Notes: a model not told the origin generated them from the sequence alone. A DNA stretch of 64,000 nt from Closterium sp. NIES-65 (GCA_948144175.1 CANXME010000106.1:62001-126000), one strand, 5' to 3'. Positions 1 to 11,287 are shown, counted from the first letter of the stretch. A program made the numbers and translations.

Positions 1-587
1 CGGCGGGGCCGACAGGGTGCAGCGGCGGGGCCGACAGGTGCAGCGGCGGGGCCGTCAGGGTGCAGCGGCGGGGCCGTCAGGGTGCAGCGGCGGGGCCGGG
101 ACAAGGGACGGCGGGGCCGTCAGGGTGCAGCGGCGGGGCCGTCAGGGTGCAGCGGCAGGGCCGGGACCAGGGACGGCGGGGCCGTCAGGGTGCAGCGGCG
201 TGGCCGGGACAGGGGACGGCGGGGCCGTCAGGGTGCAGCGGCGGGGCCGTGAGTAGGGGACGGCGGGGCCGTCAAAAGGGGACGGCGGGGCCGTCAGAAG
301 GGGACGGCGGGGCCGTCAGGTGACGGGGCCTGCGGCAGCGACGAAGAGGCCGCGCGGTCGGCGCGAGGGCGGCGGGGCGCAGCAGAGCCGAGAGGGCGGC
401 GCGGCGCGGCCGTAAGGCCAGCGCGACGTGGGCCCGAGCCGCGCGCGCGAAAAAAAAAGAGTCGCGCGCGCGACTCGCGGGGGGGCCTTAGAAGCAGCGC
501 GACACGCACTAGGGGGGAGCGCGCCTCGGGGAGAATAGGGCGCGCTCCGGGCAGGAAGAAATATCGTGGGTGGGCCCTAAAAAAAAC

Positions 588-604
588 GGTCCTTAGGAAG
601 GACC
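588..604 (-). promoter_or_regulatory. Stem-loop directly after the primer-binding site of A1
   Basis: Perfect 7-bp inverted repeat (GGTCCTT / AAGGACC) with a 3-base loop, next to the primer site. Copies A2, C, D, E and F have a hairpin in the same place with other stem sequences. A role in RNA packaging, dimerisation or priming is inference. Confidence 0.6.
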
Positions 605-617
605 CGCTCTGATACCA

Positions 618-748
618 TGAGAAAAGAATGAACAGGAATGGAAATGACTAAGTCAGAGTTGGGTACAAATACAACCCTAGAAAGCTGTACCCCATATGTA
701 CTACCCCACTATAGCCTACAAACATGCATCAGCTATAATACTCTGACA
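618..748 (-). repeat. LTR of SL-copia A1 (131 bp)
   Basis: Begins TGTCAGAGTATTATAG on the minus strand and ends in CA just before the primer site. It shares the core GTAGGCTATAGTGGGGTA with the LTRs of the other SL-copia copies. Confidence 0.85.
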
Positions 749-973
749 ATAGATCCTTCCCGAATTTGGTAGAAGGCAATTCGGTGGCAACCGGAAAGCC
801 AGAATTCGGTGCACGCAACCTAGCTCGGTGCTATAACTATAATAAAATATAGGAAAGCACCTAGCCTAGGAAATCAAGCAATTCATGCATGCATATGATT
901 ATCCTATGCTAGAAATAGCATGAAGAAGTAGAGGCAAGCAAGCATAGCTGGCATAAGCCGTCGTACTCTCACA
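749..973 (-). repeat. Ty3/gypsy LTR piece
   Basis: Read from 973 leftwards it starts TGTGAGAGTACGACGG and follows the gypsy LTR at 14815-15172 for about 225 bp, including the shared tract GAATTGCCTTCTACC. SL-copia A1 adjoins it at 748. It lies in the opposite direction to the two gypsy copies further right. Confidence 0.85.
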
Positions 974-1134
974 GTAGCACACAGGGCTGAAGCACCAAGG
1001 GTTTTTTTAATATTTTTTTATTAATTTATTTTAGGGTTTAGCAGGACGCACAGGGCGCTGCAGAGGCGGCTCGGGCAGGGCAGGGCAGGGCGCCAGTGCG
1101 CGTAGGGCAGGGCGCTGGCGTGTTGGCCGGGCAG
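974..1134. other. Unassigned spacer
   Basis: A T-rich stretch (about 1000-1035) followed by GC-rich GGGCAGGGC words. I see no coding sequence and no clear match to the other elements in the window. It may be the inner 3' end of the gypsy copy whose LTR lies at 749-973, but its sequence does not match the equivalent position at 14765-14814. Confidence 0.4.
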
Positions 1135-1260
1135 TGTCAGATTTATATGACATAGCTACTGTAGGCTATAGTGGGGTAGCACGTATGGGGTACATGTTTC
1201 TAGGGTTTGTACTTGTACCCATCATTCCCTTAGTCATTCTCATTCCTCATAATTCTCACA
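1135..1260 (+). repeat. 5' LTR of SL-copia A2 (126 bp)
   Basis: TGTCAG at the start and CTCACA at the end, followed at once by the primer site. The core TAGGCTATAGTGGGGTA is shared with the other family members. Confidence 0.85.
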
Positions 1261-1273
1261 TAGTATAGAGCGG

Positions 1274-1289
1274 GTTCCCTTGTGGGAAC
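1274..1289 (+). promoter_or_regulatory. Post-primer-site stem-loop of A2
   Basis: GTTCCC (1274-1279), loop TTGT, GGGAAC (1284-1289), then the palindrome GGGCCC at 1298-1303. Same layout as C, D and F. Confidence 0.6.
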
Positions 1290-1339
1290 GCTTCCTAGGG
1301 CCCACCCAATCGATTTTTTTTTTCCTGCCCGGAGCGCGC

Positions 1340-2300
1340 TTCGCTCCTCCCCGAGTCGCGCCCCGCGTGCCCTCCCTACCGTCGCGCCCTCTCTAGGCCC
1401 TTTACGGCCCCTTCGCGTCACCCTTAGCGGCCCCTCTGACGACCCTTCCAGCCGACCTTACGGCCCCTCGCGGCGCCCTTATGGCCCCTCGCGCCGCCCT
1501 GTCGGCCCCTCGCGCCGCCCTTACGGCCCCCTTACGGCCCGTCGCTGCCCTCCGCAGCCCCTCGCGCCGCCCTTCATGGCCCGTCGCTGCCCTTCGCGGC
1601 CTCTCGCGCCGCCCTTACGGCCCGTCGCCGACCTCCGCGGCCCCTCGCGTCGCCCTTCACGGCCCGTCGCCGCCCTTCGCGGGCCCTCGCGCCGCCCTTA
1701 CGGCCCGTCGCCGACCTTCGCGGCCCCTCGTGCCGCCCTTCACGGCCCGTCCGCCGCCCTTCGCGGCCTCTCTCGGCCCGCCGTCGCCGCCTCTGCAGCA
1801 GCAGCAGCCGCAGTCACTACAGCGGCCGCGGCCGCCGTCCCCGCAGCAGCGGCAGCCGCCGCCTCTACAACAGCACCCGCCGCCCCTGCACCAGCGGCCG
1901 CCAGAGTCTCTGCAGCAGCGGCCGCCACTGTCTCTGCAGCAGCGGCCGCCGCCGTCCCTGCTGGAGCGGCCGCCGCCGTCCCTGCAGCAGCGGCCACCAC
2001 CGTCCCCTACAGCAGTAGCCGCTATCCCTGCAGCAGCCAAGCCGCCCGAGCCGCTGAGCCGCCCGAGCCACCGAGCCGCCGTTGCCGCCAAGTCGCCCGA
2101 GCCGCCGTTGCCGCCGAGCCGCCCAAGCCGCCGTTGCCGCCGAGCCGCCCGCGCTGCCGTTGCCGCCGAGCCACCCGAGCCGCCGTTGCTGCCGAGTCGC
2201 TGGTACCGCCGTGCCGCCGAGCCGCCCTGTCCGCTACATCCTGTCACTGCGGTCGCGGCCCCGTTCTTGCTAGCGAGCCTCGGTCCTTCTCGCCTGCCCG
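1340..2300 (+). repeat. GC-rich repeat leader of A2
   Basis: About 1 kb of short degenerate repeats, first CTTACGGCCC/CTCGCGCCGCC words, then CAGCAG and GCCGCC words. Long reading frames run through it in several frames on both strands (for example 340 codons from 1282), which is what stop-poor GC repeats do by chance. I do not call a gene here. Equivalent leaders are found in A1, C, D, E and F. Confidence 0.75.
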
Positions 2301-2368
2301 GTAAGAGCAGCACCTCTGCCACTGCACTGCCCTTAGCCTGCTGCTCGCGCTGCTAGTCTACTGCTGTC

Positions 2369-2850
2369 ATGGCTACCCCCAATGTCCTCGCTTTTGACGC
2401 TGAGGGTCGGGCCATTGAGTTTGACGTCTGGGTAGATGACCTGCAGCTTTTCCTATAGTGCGATAGGGCAGATGGTCTCTCCCTCTTTGACCTCACTTCT
2501 AGTGCCTCTCCTGCCCCTGCTGCTGATGCTGACGCCACTGTTCGCTCACAGTGGGCCACACGCGATGCTGCTACACGTCTTGCTGTGCGTCGCCACTTGC
2601 CTACCTCTAAGCGTGCGCACTTTAGACAGCACAAGAGTGCTAAGACCTTGTACGACGCTGTAGCTGCACGCTACTCTTCCCCTGCCACTGCTGCACTTAG
2701 CCGCATCATCCTGTCGTACCTCTTCCCTGACCTCGCAGCTTTTCCCACAGTCGCTGACCTCATTACACACCTTCGCACTAGTGACATTCGCTACCGCGCT
2801 GCCCTTCCCGCTGAGTTCTGCGCCAAGAACCCCCCCAATATGTACATCAA
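2369..2850 (+). pseudogene. gag: SL-copia gag, N-terminal part (fossil)
   Basis: Starts with an ATG at 2369 and reads MATPNVLAFDAEGR, the same opening as the gag of C, D, E and F in this window. Known role of the family: Gag forms the virus-like particle that packages the element RNA. Only the first third of gag is present before the sequence changes to gypsy LTR. The reading frame is broken. Confidence 0.85.
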
Positions 2851-3606
2851 TAGTGACATCGCCAAGAACCATCTAGTAACGCCCGGGTTATTGTCTTTGT
2901 TTCAAGTGTATATAAAGCCTTGCCTTGTACCCAGGTGAATCATTCCATAGATTTCTCTTTCGTGAACCTGATCCTCACACTTGGTCATCAGAACGGGTTT
3001 ACACGCGAGGCCTTCAACCGCTTAGTTCCGGCCTTTAAAAACCGCGGGGGCGACGACGAAATCGCCGATACGGGTATGAAAAACCAGTACCGCGCATTTT
3101 TTCGAAGGCCCCCTCGATTCGGTTTTCGAACACCCCTCAGATATATAGGTGCAAAGGTTGGAATTTCGACCATTCGATCGACTCGAATCTCAACAACCTA
3201 GAGAATTTCGCCCCAAAAAGTTGGAATTAGGGGCGTCGGATCGAGTTTCTCCTCAACGGCCGAGATCGAATTCGAATTTCGACTACGGGAGATTTACGCG
3301 ACCTACAGAATTTCCGCTCGTCAATTCTACAGTGAACTCGACTCGCAGCAAGACGACCAGAACCTAGAATTCAATCATTTTCGTCGCGCATCGTCTGGTA
3401 AATCGCCAAATGGAGGGAAATAGAGATAATCCCGTACGCAAAATCGCGAGTTTCGTGCTGAGCATGAGCAAATAGGTGCGGCGCTCCCACGACTCGAAAT
3501 ACTCCTCGGGAATCAGTCGACAACCGCCACAGCAGCAGCGACAGCAGCAGCAGCAACAGTAGCAACAGCAGCAGCAACAGCAGCGGCGACATCGACGATT
3601 CTACCT

Positions 3607-3903
3607 ATGACAACGGGAGAAGCTACAGTGAACCTCGAAGCAGTGAAGCCGAGGCTACCGGAGGCGTTCGATCCTATAGTTAAAGGGAACGACGTTCGTC
3701 AATTTGTAGCTGAACTCGAAATTTTCTTCGAAGCCGTTGGATGCACGACCCCGACAAAAGACGCAATGCGCATACCGCTCGCAGCAACACTGTTACGAGG
3801 CCCAGCTCTCGAGTGGATCAACATCAGTATCGTCCAAGGCAAAGGGACGTGGGCGCGGTTTCGTGCAGCACTGATGGAATAATTCGACGCGTTGAACAGT
3901 AGC
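3607..3903 (+). pseudogene. gag: gypsy copy 1 gag, N-terminal part (fossil)
   Basis: Reads like a Ty3/gypsy Retrotrans_gag domain: a leading segment ending PRLPEAFDP, then a region with VAELEIFFEAVGC and GPALEWIN, typical of the helical capsid fold of this family. It is cut by the insertion of SL-copia C at 3904 and the related sequence resumes at 11288. The second gypsy copy shows the matching region at about 15770-16200. Confidence 0.75.
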
Positions 3904-4029
3904 TGCGAAAGAACGAGGAATGATTGCAATTAGCAGCATGAGGAGTACAAGTAGGAAACCCTAAAGTATTGTACCCCATATGAGCTACCCCACTACAGCC
4001 TATACAGACTATAGCATATAAGTTTGACA
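3904..4029 (-). repeat. 3' LTR of SL-copia C
   Basis: 126 bp, starting TGTCAAACTTATATGC on the minus strand. Just upstream on that strand is a G-rich tract (TATGGGGGTG), the likely polypurine tract. Confidence 0.9.
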
Positions 4030-4262
4030 CACCCCCATAGGCAAAGTGGGGGAGAACAAGAGGTCACAAGACCAGTCAAAAGAAGCAAGGCAAGCTCAGG
4101 GTGGATCACAACGTCACCACACAATCTGAGCACAAGCACAAGGCCACAAGGCCAGTTCACATACATAGTTATTGATCAAGATGAACAAACAAGGCAGTGA
4201 TCTCAACCTAGCAAGGGTAAGCATGCAATTACAGGTATATATAGATCATAGTACAAGCAAAG

Positions 4263-7200
4263 TCAAGAAGTGAGAAGGTGAGGCCAAGTAGGCACAAGAC
4301 CTAGCATAGTACAAAAGCGCTGATGATCACAAGGCGGAAGTGCCTTGGTAAAGATATCAGCAGTGTTGGCCTCAGAGGCCACGTAAGCAAGGCGCAGCTG
4401 ACCGCGTTGCTGCAGCTCACGAGCAAGGAAGTAGCGAAGAGCAATGTGCTTCGTTCTGTGCTTCGTTCTGTGCTCCAGTCTGTGCTCCTGACACAAGGCC
4501 AGCATGGCCTTGTTGTCTACGTACAGAACTGGAGGAGAACGAGGCGGCTCTCCTAGGTCAGTCAGCAGGTAGGTGAGCCAACGTAGCTCCTGTGGAGCCA
4601 TGGCCCCCGCGTAGATCTCAGCCTCACAGCTGGAGCCGAGAACAGAAGACGAGCGGGTAGACCGCCACGAAACAGAGCCGGAGCCAAGGCTGAAGGTGTA
4701 ACCCTGTGACGACCGCTGCGTAGCCTGGTCGTCGTCCCAAGAAGCGTCTGCGTGACCTGTGAGGACCATTGGACGTCACCCTCCAAGCACTAGCCCCATG
4801 CCCGACGTACCGCACAAGAAGCGCAACACCCTCTTCGCTGCAGCCATGTGCTCTGGTCGGTGTCTCCCAGGAGCAACATAGCGTGCCATGATTCTAAGAG
4901 GGTATGCAAGGTCAGGTCGTGTGCAGGTCATCAGGTACATGAGGCAGCCAACAAGCTCTGGGTACGGGCCACTCGGCTCTACAGACTCATCCGAAGTCAG
5001 AGCTGAGAGCGAGTGGCGAGTAGACAGAGGAGTGGCCTGAGGCAAGGAGTACGTTAAGTCGAAGCGCTGAAGGACCTTCTGCACCATGTGTGACTGAGTC
5101 AGGGTAATGGTGCGCTGTGCTCTGTCCCAGGTGATCTGCAAGCCAAGGTAGCTGTGCAGTTCACCCAGGTCTGTGCACGTGTGTCTCTTCTGCGGCTCGG
5201 ACTTCACGTGGGCAAGTCCAGAAGTGTCAGCTGTCGCAAAGACCAAGTCGTCGACGTACAGGAGGATGTAGAACGGCGGAAAGGAGGTGTCGGTGCGCAG
5301 AAACAGCGACGGGTCGGCAGTAGACGGAGCAAACCCAAGAGCCGCAAGTGTAGTCCTCAGTGTGTCGTGCCACTCACGTGGCGCCTGGCGGAGACCGTAG
5401 ACTCGCCGCCCGAGGCTCCACTGGGTACCAGGAGGAAACGACCCAGTGAAGCCAGGTGGGCGGCGCTGCCAAATCTCCTTGTGCAGGCTGCCCTGCAAGA
5501 AAGCTGTGCTGAAGTCAAGAGAGTGAAGCTCGTAGTCGCACTGAGCGGCTATGTGCAGCAGCACCCAAAGAGTGGTCATCTTCAGGGTGGGGGAGAAGGT
5601 ATGAAAGTAGTCAACTCCCTGCCGCTTACTGAAGCCTCGAGCCACGTAACGCGCCTTGAAGACAGGCGGAGAACCCGGCGGCCGCTTCACCCTGAAAATC
5701 CACATGCCACTGACGATGTTCGCCCCAGGTGGGGGAACCTCGTCGACGTAGGTGCATGTGGACTTCCAGGAAGCCATCTCTGCGTCCATGGCTGACTGCC
5801 ACTGTGAGGAGTAGGGACCCTCGATCGCCTCAGCATACGATCGAGGAGTCGAGATGTCTGGTGCATCCGGGTCTCCCTCAGGGGCAATCAGCATGGTCAC
5901 GAGATGAGGCAAAGCAGCAGCAAAACACTGGAACTCCTCCTAATTGTCCTCAAGGACGTTCGTGCTAAGAGCACACTCACCCCCGACGGACGGAGGATAG
6001 GCAGACTCAGACTCAGCATCAAGGCTAGCAGCGTAGTCTAGACAACAGCGAGCAGCAAAGTCGACAAGCTCAGCAACTAAGGCAGACGCAGCACTGGACT
6101 CAAAAGAAGGGTCAGTAACAACAGTAGCAAGGAGACGGCAACGGGACATGCAGAGGAGCAGTGGAAGGACGGAGTGCCATCTGGTGTGTGCCGGGGACCG
6201 CAGGAGGACGCGGGCGCGGAGCACGGCCACTAGTGCGAGCAGCACGAACAAGCGACGCAGGACGAGACGCAAGCTCACGACGCTCAGCAAGACCTCCAGT
6301 AGGACCAGTGTAGGAAGAAGGAGCAGGCAGGGGGGAGGCAGGCTGTAACTGTGACCGCGACTGGACAGGCTGTGGACACGCTAAGGGAGGAGCAGGACCA
6401 GTAGAGGGCGGGAGACCAAGACCCTGCTCAAGGAGCGGAACGAAGTACGGCCTCGGTCGCGCAGCGCCTTCAGAACCACCAGGGACAGTACAAGTACCCC
6501 CAGCGGCAGCACCAGCGCCAGCAGCACCTCCAGCTCCAACAGCGCCAACTCCAGTACCTCCAGAAGCACCAGCGCCAGCAGAACCACTAGCGCCAACACC
6601 CCCTGTAGCTCCAGCTCCAGCAGCTCCCGCAGCTCCAGCAGCACCAACTCGAGCAGGACCGTCAGCCCCAGTACCGCCAGCAGCGCCAGCAGTACCTCCA
6701 GCAGGATTCCCAGTCTCAGCAGCTCCAGAACCGCCAGGACGAGCACCTCCAGGACCAGAAGCAAAGGTAGTACCTCCAGCTCCAACAGCACGGCTCCAGC
6801 ACCGGGCAAACCACTCGCGCAGCTCCTACGGAGAGAGAAGCTCCCGCCTCGACGAAGCACCGCCAGAGGCCACACAAGTAGACCCAGCACCCCCAGGCTC
6901 CGCACCCCTAGGCTCAGCACCCCCACGCTCCGCACCCCCAGGCTGAGCACCCCCAGGCTCCGCACCCCCAGACTCATTACCCCCAGGCTCAGCACCCTCA
7001 GACTCAGCACCCCCATGCTCAACACCCCCAGGCCCCGCACCCCCAGACCCGGCACCCGCAGGCTCAGCGCCCCTAGCAGCACCAGAGTCAACAGCTACCT
7101 CGACAGTCTCAACTGCGTCTACCTGGGACACACCTGATGGGGCAGGACCCTGAGGGGGGAGGGGCTCTACCAGGGGAGGACCTGGCGCAAGGAAGAGCGG

Positions 7201-8600
7201 CGGCGAGGGGAGGGGCGCAGTGCGGTACGGGAAGAGACGGTAGTAAGGTACCGACTCGTCAAAGGTGACGTCCTGGGAGGACAGAACACGGCGCGAGGTG
7301 GGGTGGTAAAACTGCCAACCAGGCGCGTCAAGAGGGAAGCCAAGGAAGACGCAGGGAGCAGCACGGGGGGACAGCTTGTCCGCAGACAAGTCGCGGACAA
7401 TCGCCCGAGATCCCCAGACCCGAAACGCAGACGCATCGCCAACCTTCCCCGTCCACCGTAAGGTGGGGAAGGTCTCAGGCAAGGAGACCCGGGGCTGAAG
7501 GTTGAGCTGATGCGCTGCGTACTGAACCGCAAACAGCCACAGAAAATGGGGAGCAGCCGCATGGATCATGGACGTACGAGCGACGTCCATGACCATGCCA
7601 ATGCGGCGCTCAGCATTCCCATTTTGTTGTGGAGAGGCCAGAAGCGTGAAGGTCTGGCGGATGCCTTGTGTACGACAGAAGACTCCCAGACGAGCAGAGG
7701 AAAACTCCCCGCCTCTGTCAGAGTGCAGACACAGAACAGGAAAGTCCGAGACGAAACTCTCTCTGACCTGGAGACGAACTGCGCGGATCCAGTCGATCAA
7801 CACCTCAGTGACGTCACCCTTGCTGCGCAAGGGGAACACCGTGGTGTAACGCGAGTAATCGTTAACCACCAACAGGAAGTAACGCTCGTGACCCTGGCCA
7901 CGGATGCGGGCGGGGCCCCACACGTCCTTGTGAAGAGTCTGCAAGGGAGCCTCTGTCGGAGGAAACTCGGAGGAGTGAGGGGCGGCGCGCTGCCGCCCCT
8001 CGACGCAGGGGACGCAGGTAGGGGCAGGCCCCGAAGGTAGGGGAGGGAGGGACCGGGGGAGACCAGAGACAAGGACACGTGAGGCCATGCCTCGGAGACG
8101 AGGAAGGGAGGGGTGACCAAGGCGGTGGTGCCAAAGGAGAGTGTGGTGGGACAGGAGACGACACGAGCAGGGCGCAGACTCAGAACCAGACCTGGACGCT
8201 GCAGCAAACACCTGACTCGACGCAGCTACCTGACCAGACTCAGCAACAGGAGGAGACTCAGTGGTTAGTGTGTACAGGCTCGACCCCGGCTGACGGGTAA
8301 ACGTGGCCAAGTGTCGGCCCGTCCTAGCACACGTACAGTGGGTCACCCGCAAGCTCGCAGGCGTGAACTGGTCAACCCCCCGATCCTGTAGATCAGCTCC
8401 ACTCACCAAGTTCGTAGAGAACGAGGGGAGGTAGAGACCTGACAGGGTGCTAGAGGGGACGGTAAGACAGTGGAGAAGCTAGCAAGAACAGGACCCCTAG
8501 AGGGGTCAGCGAGGGAGACCGCAACCAGCCGACTAAGCGGCGTAAGCGTGGTGCGGTCTCGAAAGAAGGAGCGAGAAGCACCAGAGTCAAGGGTGAAGGT
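4263..8600 (-). pseudogene. pol: SL-copia C pol: protease, integrase, RT, RNase H (fossil)
   Basis: Domain order on the minus strand: aspartic protease with LDSGAS (about 8595); integrase zinc region with HHRLGH and CVPCVEG (about 8140-8000); integrase core with HSDRGGEF and the NGNAERR block (about 7930-7620); a linker of GGAEP-type repeats (about 7090-6900) and low-complexity sequence (to about 6450); RT with YVDD near 5250 (about 5910-5070); RNase H with ADASW and CEAEIY (about 4790-4270). Integrase before RT is the Ty1/copia order. These enzymes make and insert the DNA copy. The region is broken. Confidence 0.9.
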
Positions 8601-8609
8601 GTGCAAGGC

Positions 8610-10108
8610 CTGAGCCGACGTGGTACCTGAGAGAGCAGAGGCACCAGCACCGGGGGCAGCAGACGCACTACCACCTGGAGTAGCAGCCTCACCAGCACCA
8701 AGAGCAGCAGCCTCAATGCCCGGGTCAAGCGGAACGCACATGTAACACTCACCCTCATCACTAGTAGACACTGCATACATGGCAGCAAGAATAGCATCAT
8801 AGTCAAGATCAAAGATAGCAACCCCCGCCCTAGACAGCTCTCCCCAGCGAGAGATCTCAGTGGCGTCAGGGAACTGATGATGCCAAGCGTCCGTCAGGCG
8901 GCCGAAGCAGCGCTGGGTGGAGTGCGTGCCCCCGCACTGCTCACCAACGCGGTCGCCTGTATGGAGGACGTAGGTGCAGGGACCAGTGCCCCCACCCCGC
9001 TGACGTGCAGCGTACCACTGACGAAGCTGCTGAGGGGACTGGGTCTCACGACCGCGCTGCTGCTGCTGGCGCGGACCACCACCGGAGCCACTCCTCTGCG
9101 CAGATCCGCGACCAGCTCCACCGCTGCCTCCGCCACCTCCGCCACCTCCGCCACCTCCACCACCTCCGTCGCCTCCGCTCCCTCCGCCACCACCGCGTCC
9201 TCCGCCTCCACTGCTGCCACCGACACCTCCGCCCCCGCCACCACTCCCACCACCACCCCCACTCCCTCCACTGCTTCCACCACCACCTCCACCGCCCCCA
9301 CTAGCCCCCCCAACGCCCTTGCCTCCCTTGCCCTTGCCGGTGCGGCGCTTATCGCTAGGGGCACACGCAGCGCCGACCGACTCGAAGCCAACGAGGTCGG
9401 CCGCAGCAGCAGAAGCAACAGAGGGCAAGAGGGGGGAGGGATAACACCCCACAAAGACGGGGGTGCGAGGGTCACCACGAGAGGCTCCTACAGCGACTAT
9501 GCTCTCCTCTGCTGCAAGGAGGCGCTCCTCGAGGAGGTCAACGGTGCGTGTGGTGGGGCAAACTGAGAGGAAGTGGTCCCTGACTACGTAAAGGGAGTCA
9601 GGGAGCCGGGTGACTATGTAGTAGAGGGTGATGTACATGGGGGGGGGTTCTTGGCACAGAACTCAGGAGGAAGCGCAGCGCGGTAGCGAGTGTCACTAGT
9701 GCGAAGGTGCGTAATGAGGTCAGCGACTGTGGGAAAGGCAACAAGGTCAGGGAATAGGTACGGTAGCATGAGGCGGCTAAGCGCAGCAGTAGCAGGGGAA
9801 GAGTAGCGTGCAACTACAGCGTCGTACAAGGTCTTAGCACTCTTGTACTGGGTAAAGTGCGCACGCTCAGTGGTCGGTAAGTGGCGTCGCACAGCAAGAC
9901 ATGCAGCAGCATCGCGCGTGGCTCACTGTGAGCGAACAATGCTGTCAGCAGTAGCAGGCAGGGCAGGAGAGACACGAGAGGTGAGATCGAACATGGAGAG
10001 TCCGTCTGCCCTATCGCACTGTAAGAACAGTTGGAGGTCATCGACCCAGACCTCAAAGTCAACAGCACGACCCTCAGTATCAAAGGTAAGGACAACGGGG
10101 GTAGCCAT
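8610..10108 (-). pseudogene. gag: SL-copia C gag (fossil)
   Basis: The start at 10108 reads MATPVVLTFDTEGR. The N-terminal half is the copia-type Gag (WVDDLQLFLQCDRADG). A glycine-rich region (about 9310-9110) follows, and then a Cys/His motif C-X13-C-X3-H-X4-C (about 8975-8900), which may stand in for the usual CX2CX4HX4C nucleic-acid-binding knuckle. Gag packages the RNA in the cytoplasmic particle. Frame is broken; the protein is not joined here. Confidence 0.85.
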
Positions 10109-10139
10109 GACTGCAGTGGTCTAGCAGGGAGTGAGCTCT

Positions 10140-11118
10140 CCAGTCCAAGGGAGTAGGGCCGGGGCGCGCCGGTAGGAACAGTAGCGGCTCAACGGCAGGG
10201 CGGCTCAGCGTTCGGCTGCTGGGCGGCGTGGCGGCTCGGCGGCTCGGCTGTTCGGCGGCTCGGCGGCTCGGTTGCTGGGTGGCTCGGCAGCTGGGTCGCT
10301 GGGCGGCTCGGTGGCTCGGTTGCTGGGCGGCTCGGCGGCTGGGTCCCTGGGCGGCTCGGCGGCTCGGCTGTCGGGCGCCTCAGCTGCTGGGGGGCTGGCG
10401 GCGTTGTGGCTCGGGTGCTCAGGTGCTGGGCGGCTCAGCTGTGAAGGGGCCGGTAGAGGCGGCGACGGGGCTACGAAGAGGCGGCGACGGGGCCGCGAAG
10501 AGGCGGCGACGGGGCCGCGAAGAGCGGCGACGGGGCCGTTAGGGGCGGCGACGGGGCCGCTAGGTGCGGCGACGGGGCCGCTAGGGGCGGCGACGGGGCC
10601 GGTAGGGTCGGCGACGATGCCGCTAAGGGCGGCGAGGTGGCCGCGAAGGGCTACGACGGGGCCTCCACGGGCGGCGACGGGGCCGCTAGGGTCGGGGACG
10701 GGGTGGCAGAGGGGCCGTAGGGGGCCTAGAGGGGGCGGCGACGGGGCCGCGAAGGGGCCGCGAGGGGCCTGGAAGGGCGGCGACGGGGCCTAGAGATGCG
10801 GCGACGGGGCCGCGAAGGGGCCGCGAGGGGCCTAGAGGGGCAGCGACGGGGCCGCGAAGGGGCCGCGAGGGGCCTAGAGGGGCGGGGACGAGGCCGCTAG
10901 AGGTGGCAACGGGGCCACAAAAGGGGCCGCGACGGGGCCTAGAGGGGCGGCGACGGGACCGTAAGAGGGGCCGTGAGGGGCCACGAAAGGGGCTGCGAGG
11001 GGCCTGAGGAGGGCGCGACGGGCCGCTAAGGACTAGGGGCGCGACGGGAGGGAGGGTACACGGGGCGCGAGTCGGGCAGGAGGGAAGCGCGCTCCGGGCA
11101 GGAAAATTTTTTAGTGGT
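10140..11118 (-). repeat. GC-rich repeat leader of C
   Basis: Near 1 kb of degenerate repeats: GGCGACGGGGCC words (about 10450-11030 on the plus strand), and CGGCTCGGCTGCTGGG words (about 10200-10440). Long frames here are by-products of the repeats. Confidence 0.7.
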
Positions 11119-11132
11119 GGGCCCTAGGAAAC

Positions 11133-11148
11133 GTTCCCACTAGGGAAC
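11133..11148 (-). promoter_or_regulatory. Post-primer-site stem-loop of C
   Basis: GTTCCC and GGGAAC around a 4-base loop, with GGGCCC at 11119-11124. Same position as in A1, A2, D, E and F. Confidence 0.6.
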
Positions 11149-11161
11149 CTGCTCTATACCA

Positions 11162-11287
11162 TGTGAAAGAACGAGTAATGATTGCAATGAGCAGCATGAG
11201 GAGTACTAGTAGGAAACCCTAAAGTTTTGTACCCCATATGAGCTACCCCACTACAGCCTACACAGACTATAGCATATAAGTTTGACA
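11162..11287 (-). repeat. 5' LTR of SL-copia C
   Basis: 126 bp, about 95% identical by eye to the copy at 3904-4029. It is followed on the minus strand by a primer site beginning TGGTATAGAGC. Confidence 0.9.

Larger units (their letters stand above)
1..748 (-). mobile_element. SL-copia A1, 5' LTR and leader (rest lies outside the window)
   Basis: Read on the minus strand this is an LTR (748 to 618), a primer-binding site at 617-604 (TGGTATCAGAGC, complementary to initiator Met-tRNA), a stem-loop (604-588), the block AGGGCCCACC, and then a GC-rich leader of short tandem repeats built on words such as CGGGGCCGTC (about 1-510). The same order is seen in copies C, D and F of this window, which continue into copia gag and pol, so A1 is placed in the same family. 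The body lies to the left of base 1. It sits against a gypsy LTR piece at 749. No coding part is visible here, and whether the element is whole cannot be judged. Confidence 0.85.
1135..2850 (+). mobile_element. SL-copia A2, 5' part (LTR, leader, start of gag)
   Basis: LTR 1135-1260, primer site 1261-1274, stem-loop 1274-1289, GGGCCC at 1298-1303, leader of GC-rich repeats to about 2368, then the start of gag at 2369. Only this 5' part is present; from about 2851 the sequence is gypsy LTR. No pol and no second LTR are seen in this copy. It is broken. Age cannot be measured by LTR comparison. Confidence 0.85.
3904..11287 (-). mobile_element. SL-copia C, both LTRs and 5-bp TSD
   Basis: Minus-strand copia with 126-bp LTRs at 11162-11287 (5') and 3904-4029 (3') and a target duplication gtagc (3899-3903 and 11288-11292). 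Order on the minus strand: LTR, primer site (11161-11148), stem-loop (11148-11133), GC-rich leader, gag from 10108, protease, integrase, GGAEP-repeat linker, RT, RNase H, purine tract, LTR. The LTRs differ at about 6 of 126 positions by eye, so it is not recent. All parts are present, but the coding region is broken at roughly ten points. It sits inside gag of gypsy copy 1. Confidence 0.95.

Noticed and set aside
1-330. CRISPR-like array (regular GC repeats)
   Set aside because: Units are degenerate, of unequal length and without unique spacers; they are the leader repeats of SL-copia A1.
1025-1045. Telomere-type repeat (TTTAGGG)
   Set aside because: Only about one and a half units within a T-rich spacer.
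1282-2304. 340-codon open frame in the A2 leader, with other long frames on both strands
   Set aside because: It is built of degenerate GC repeats, open in several frames at once, starts inside the retroelement leader, and its text is not shared by the leaders of other copies.
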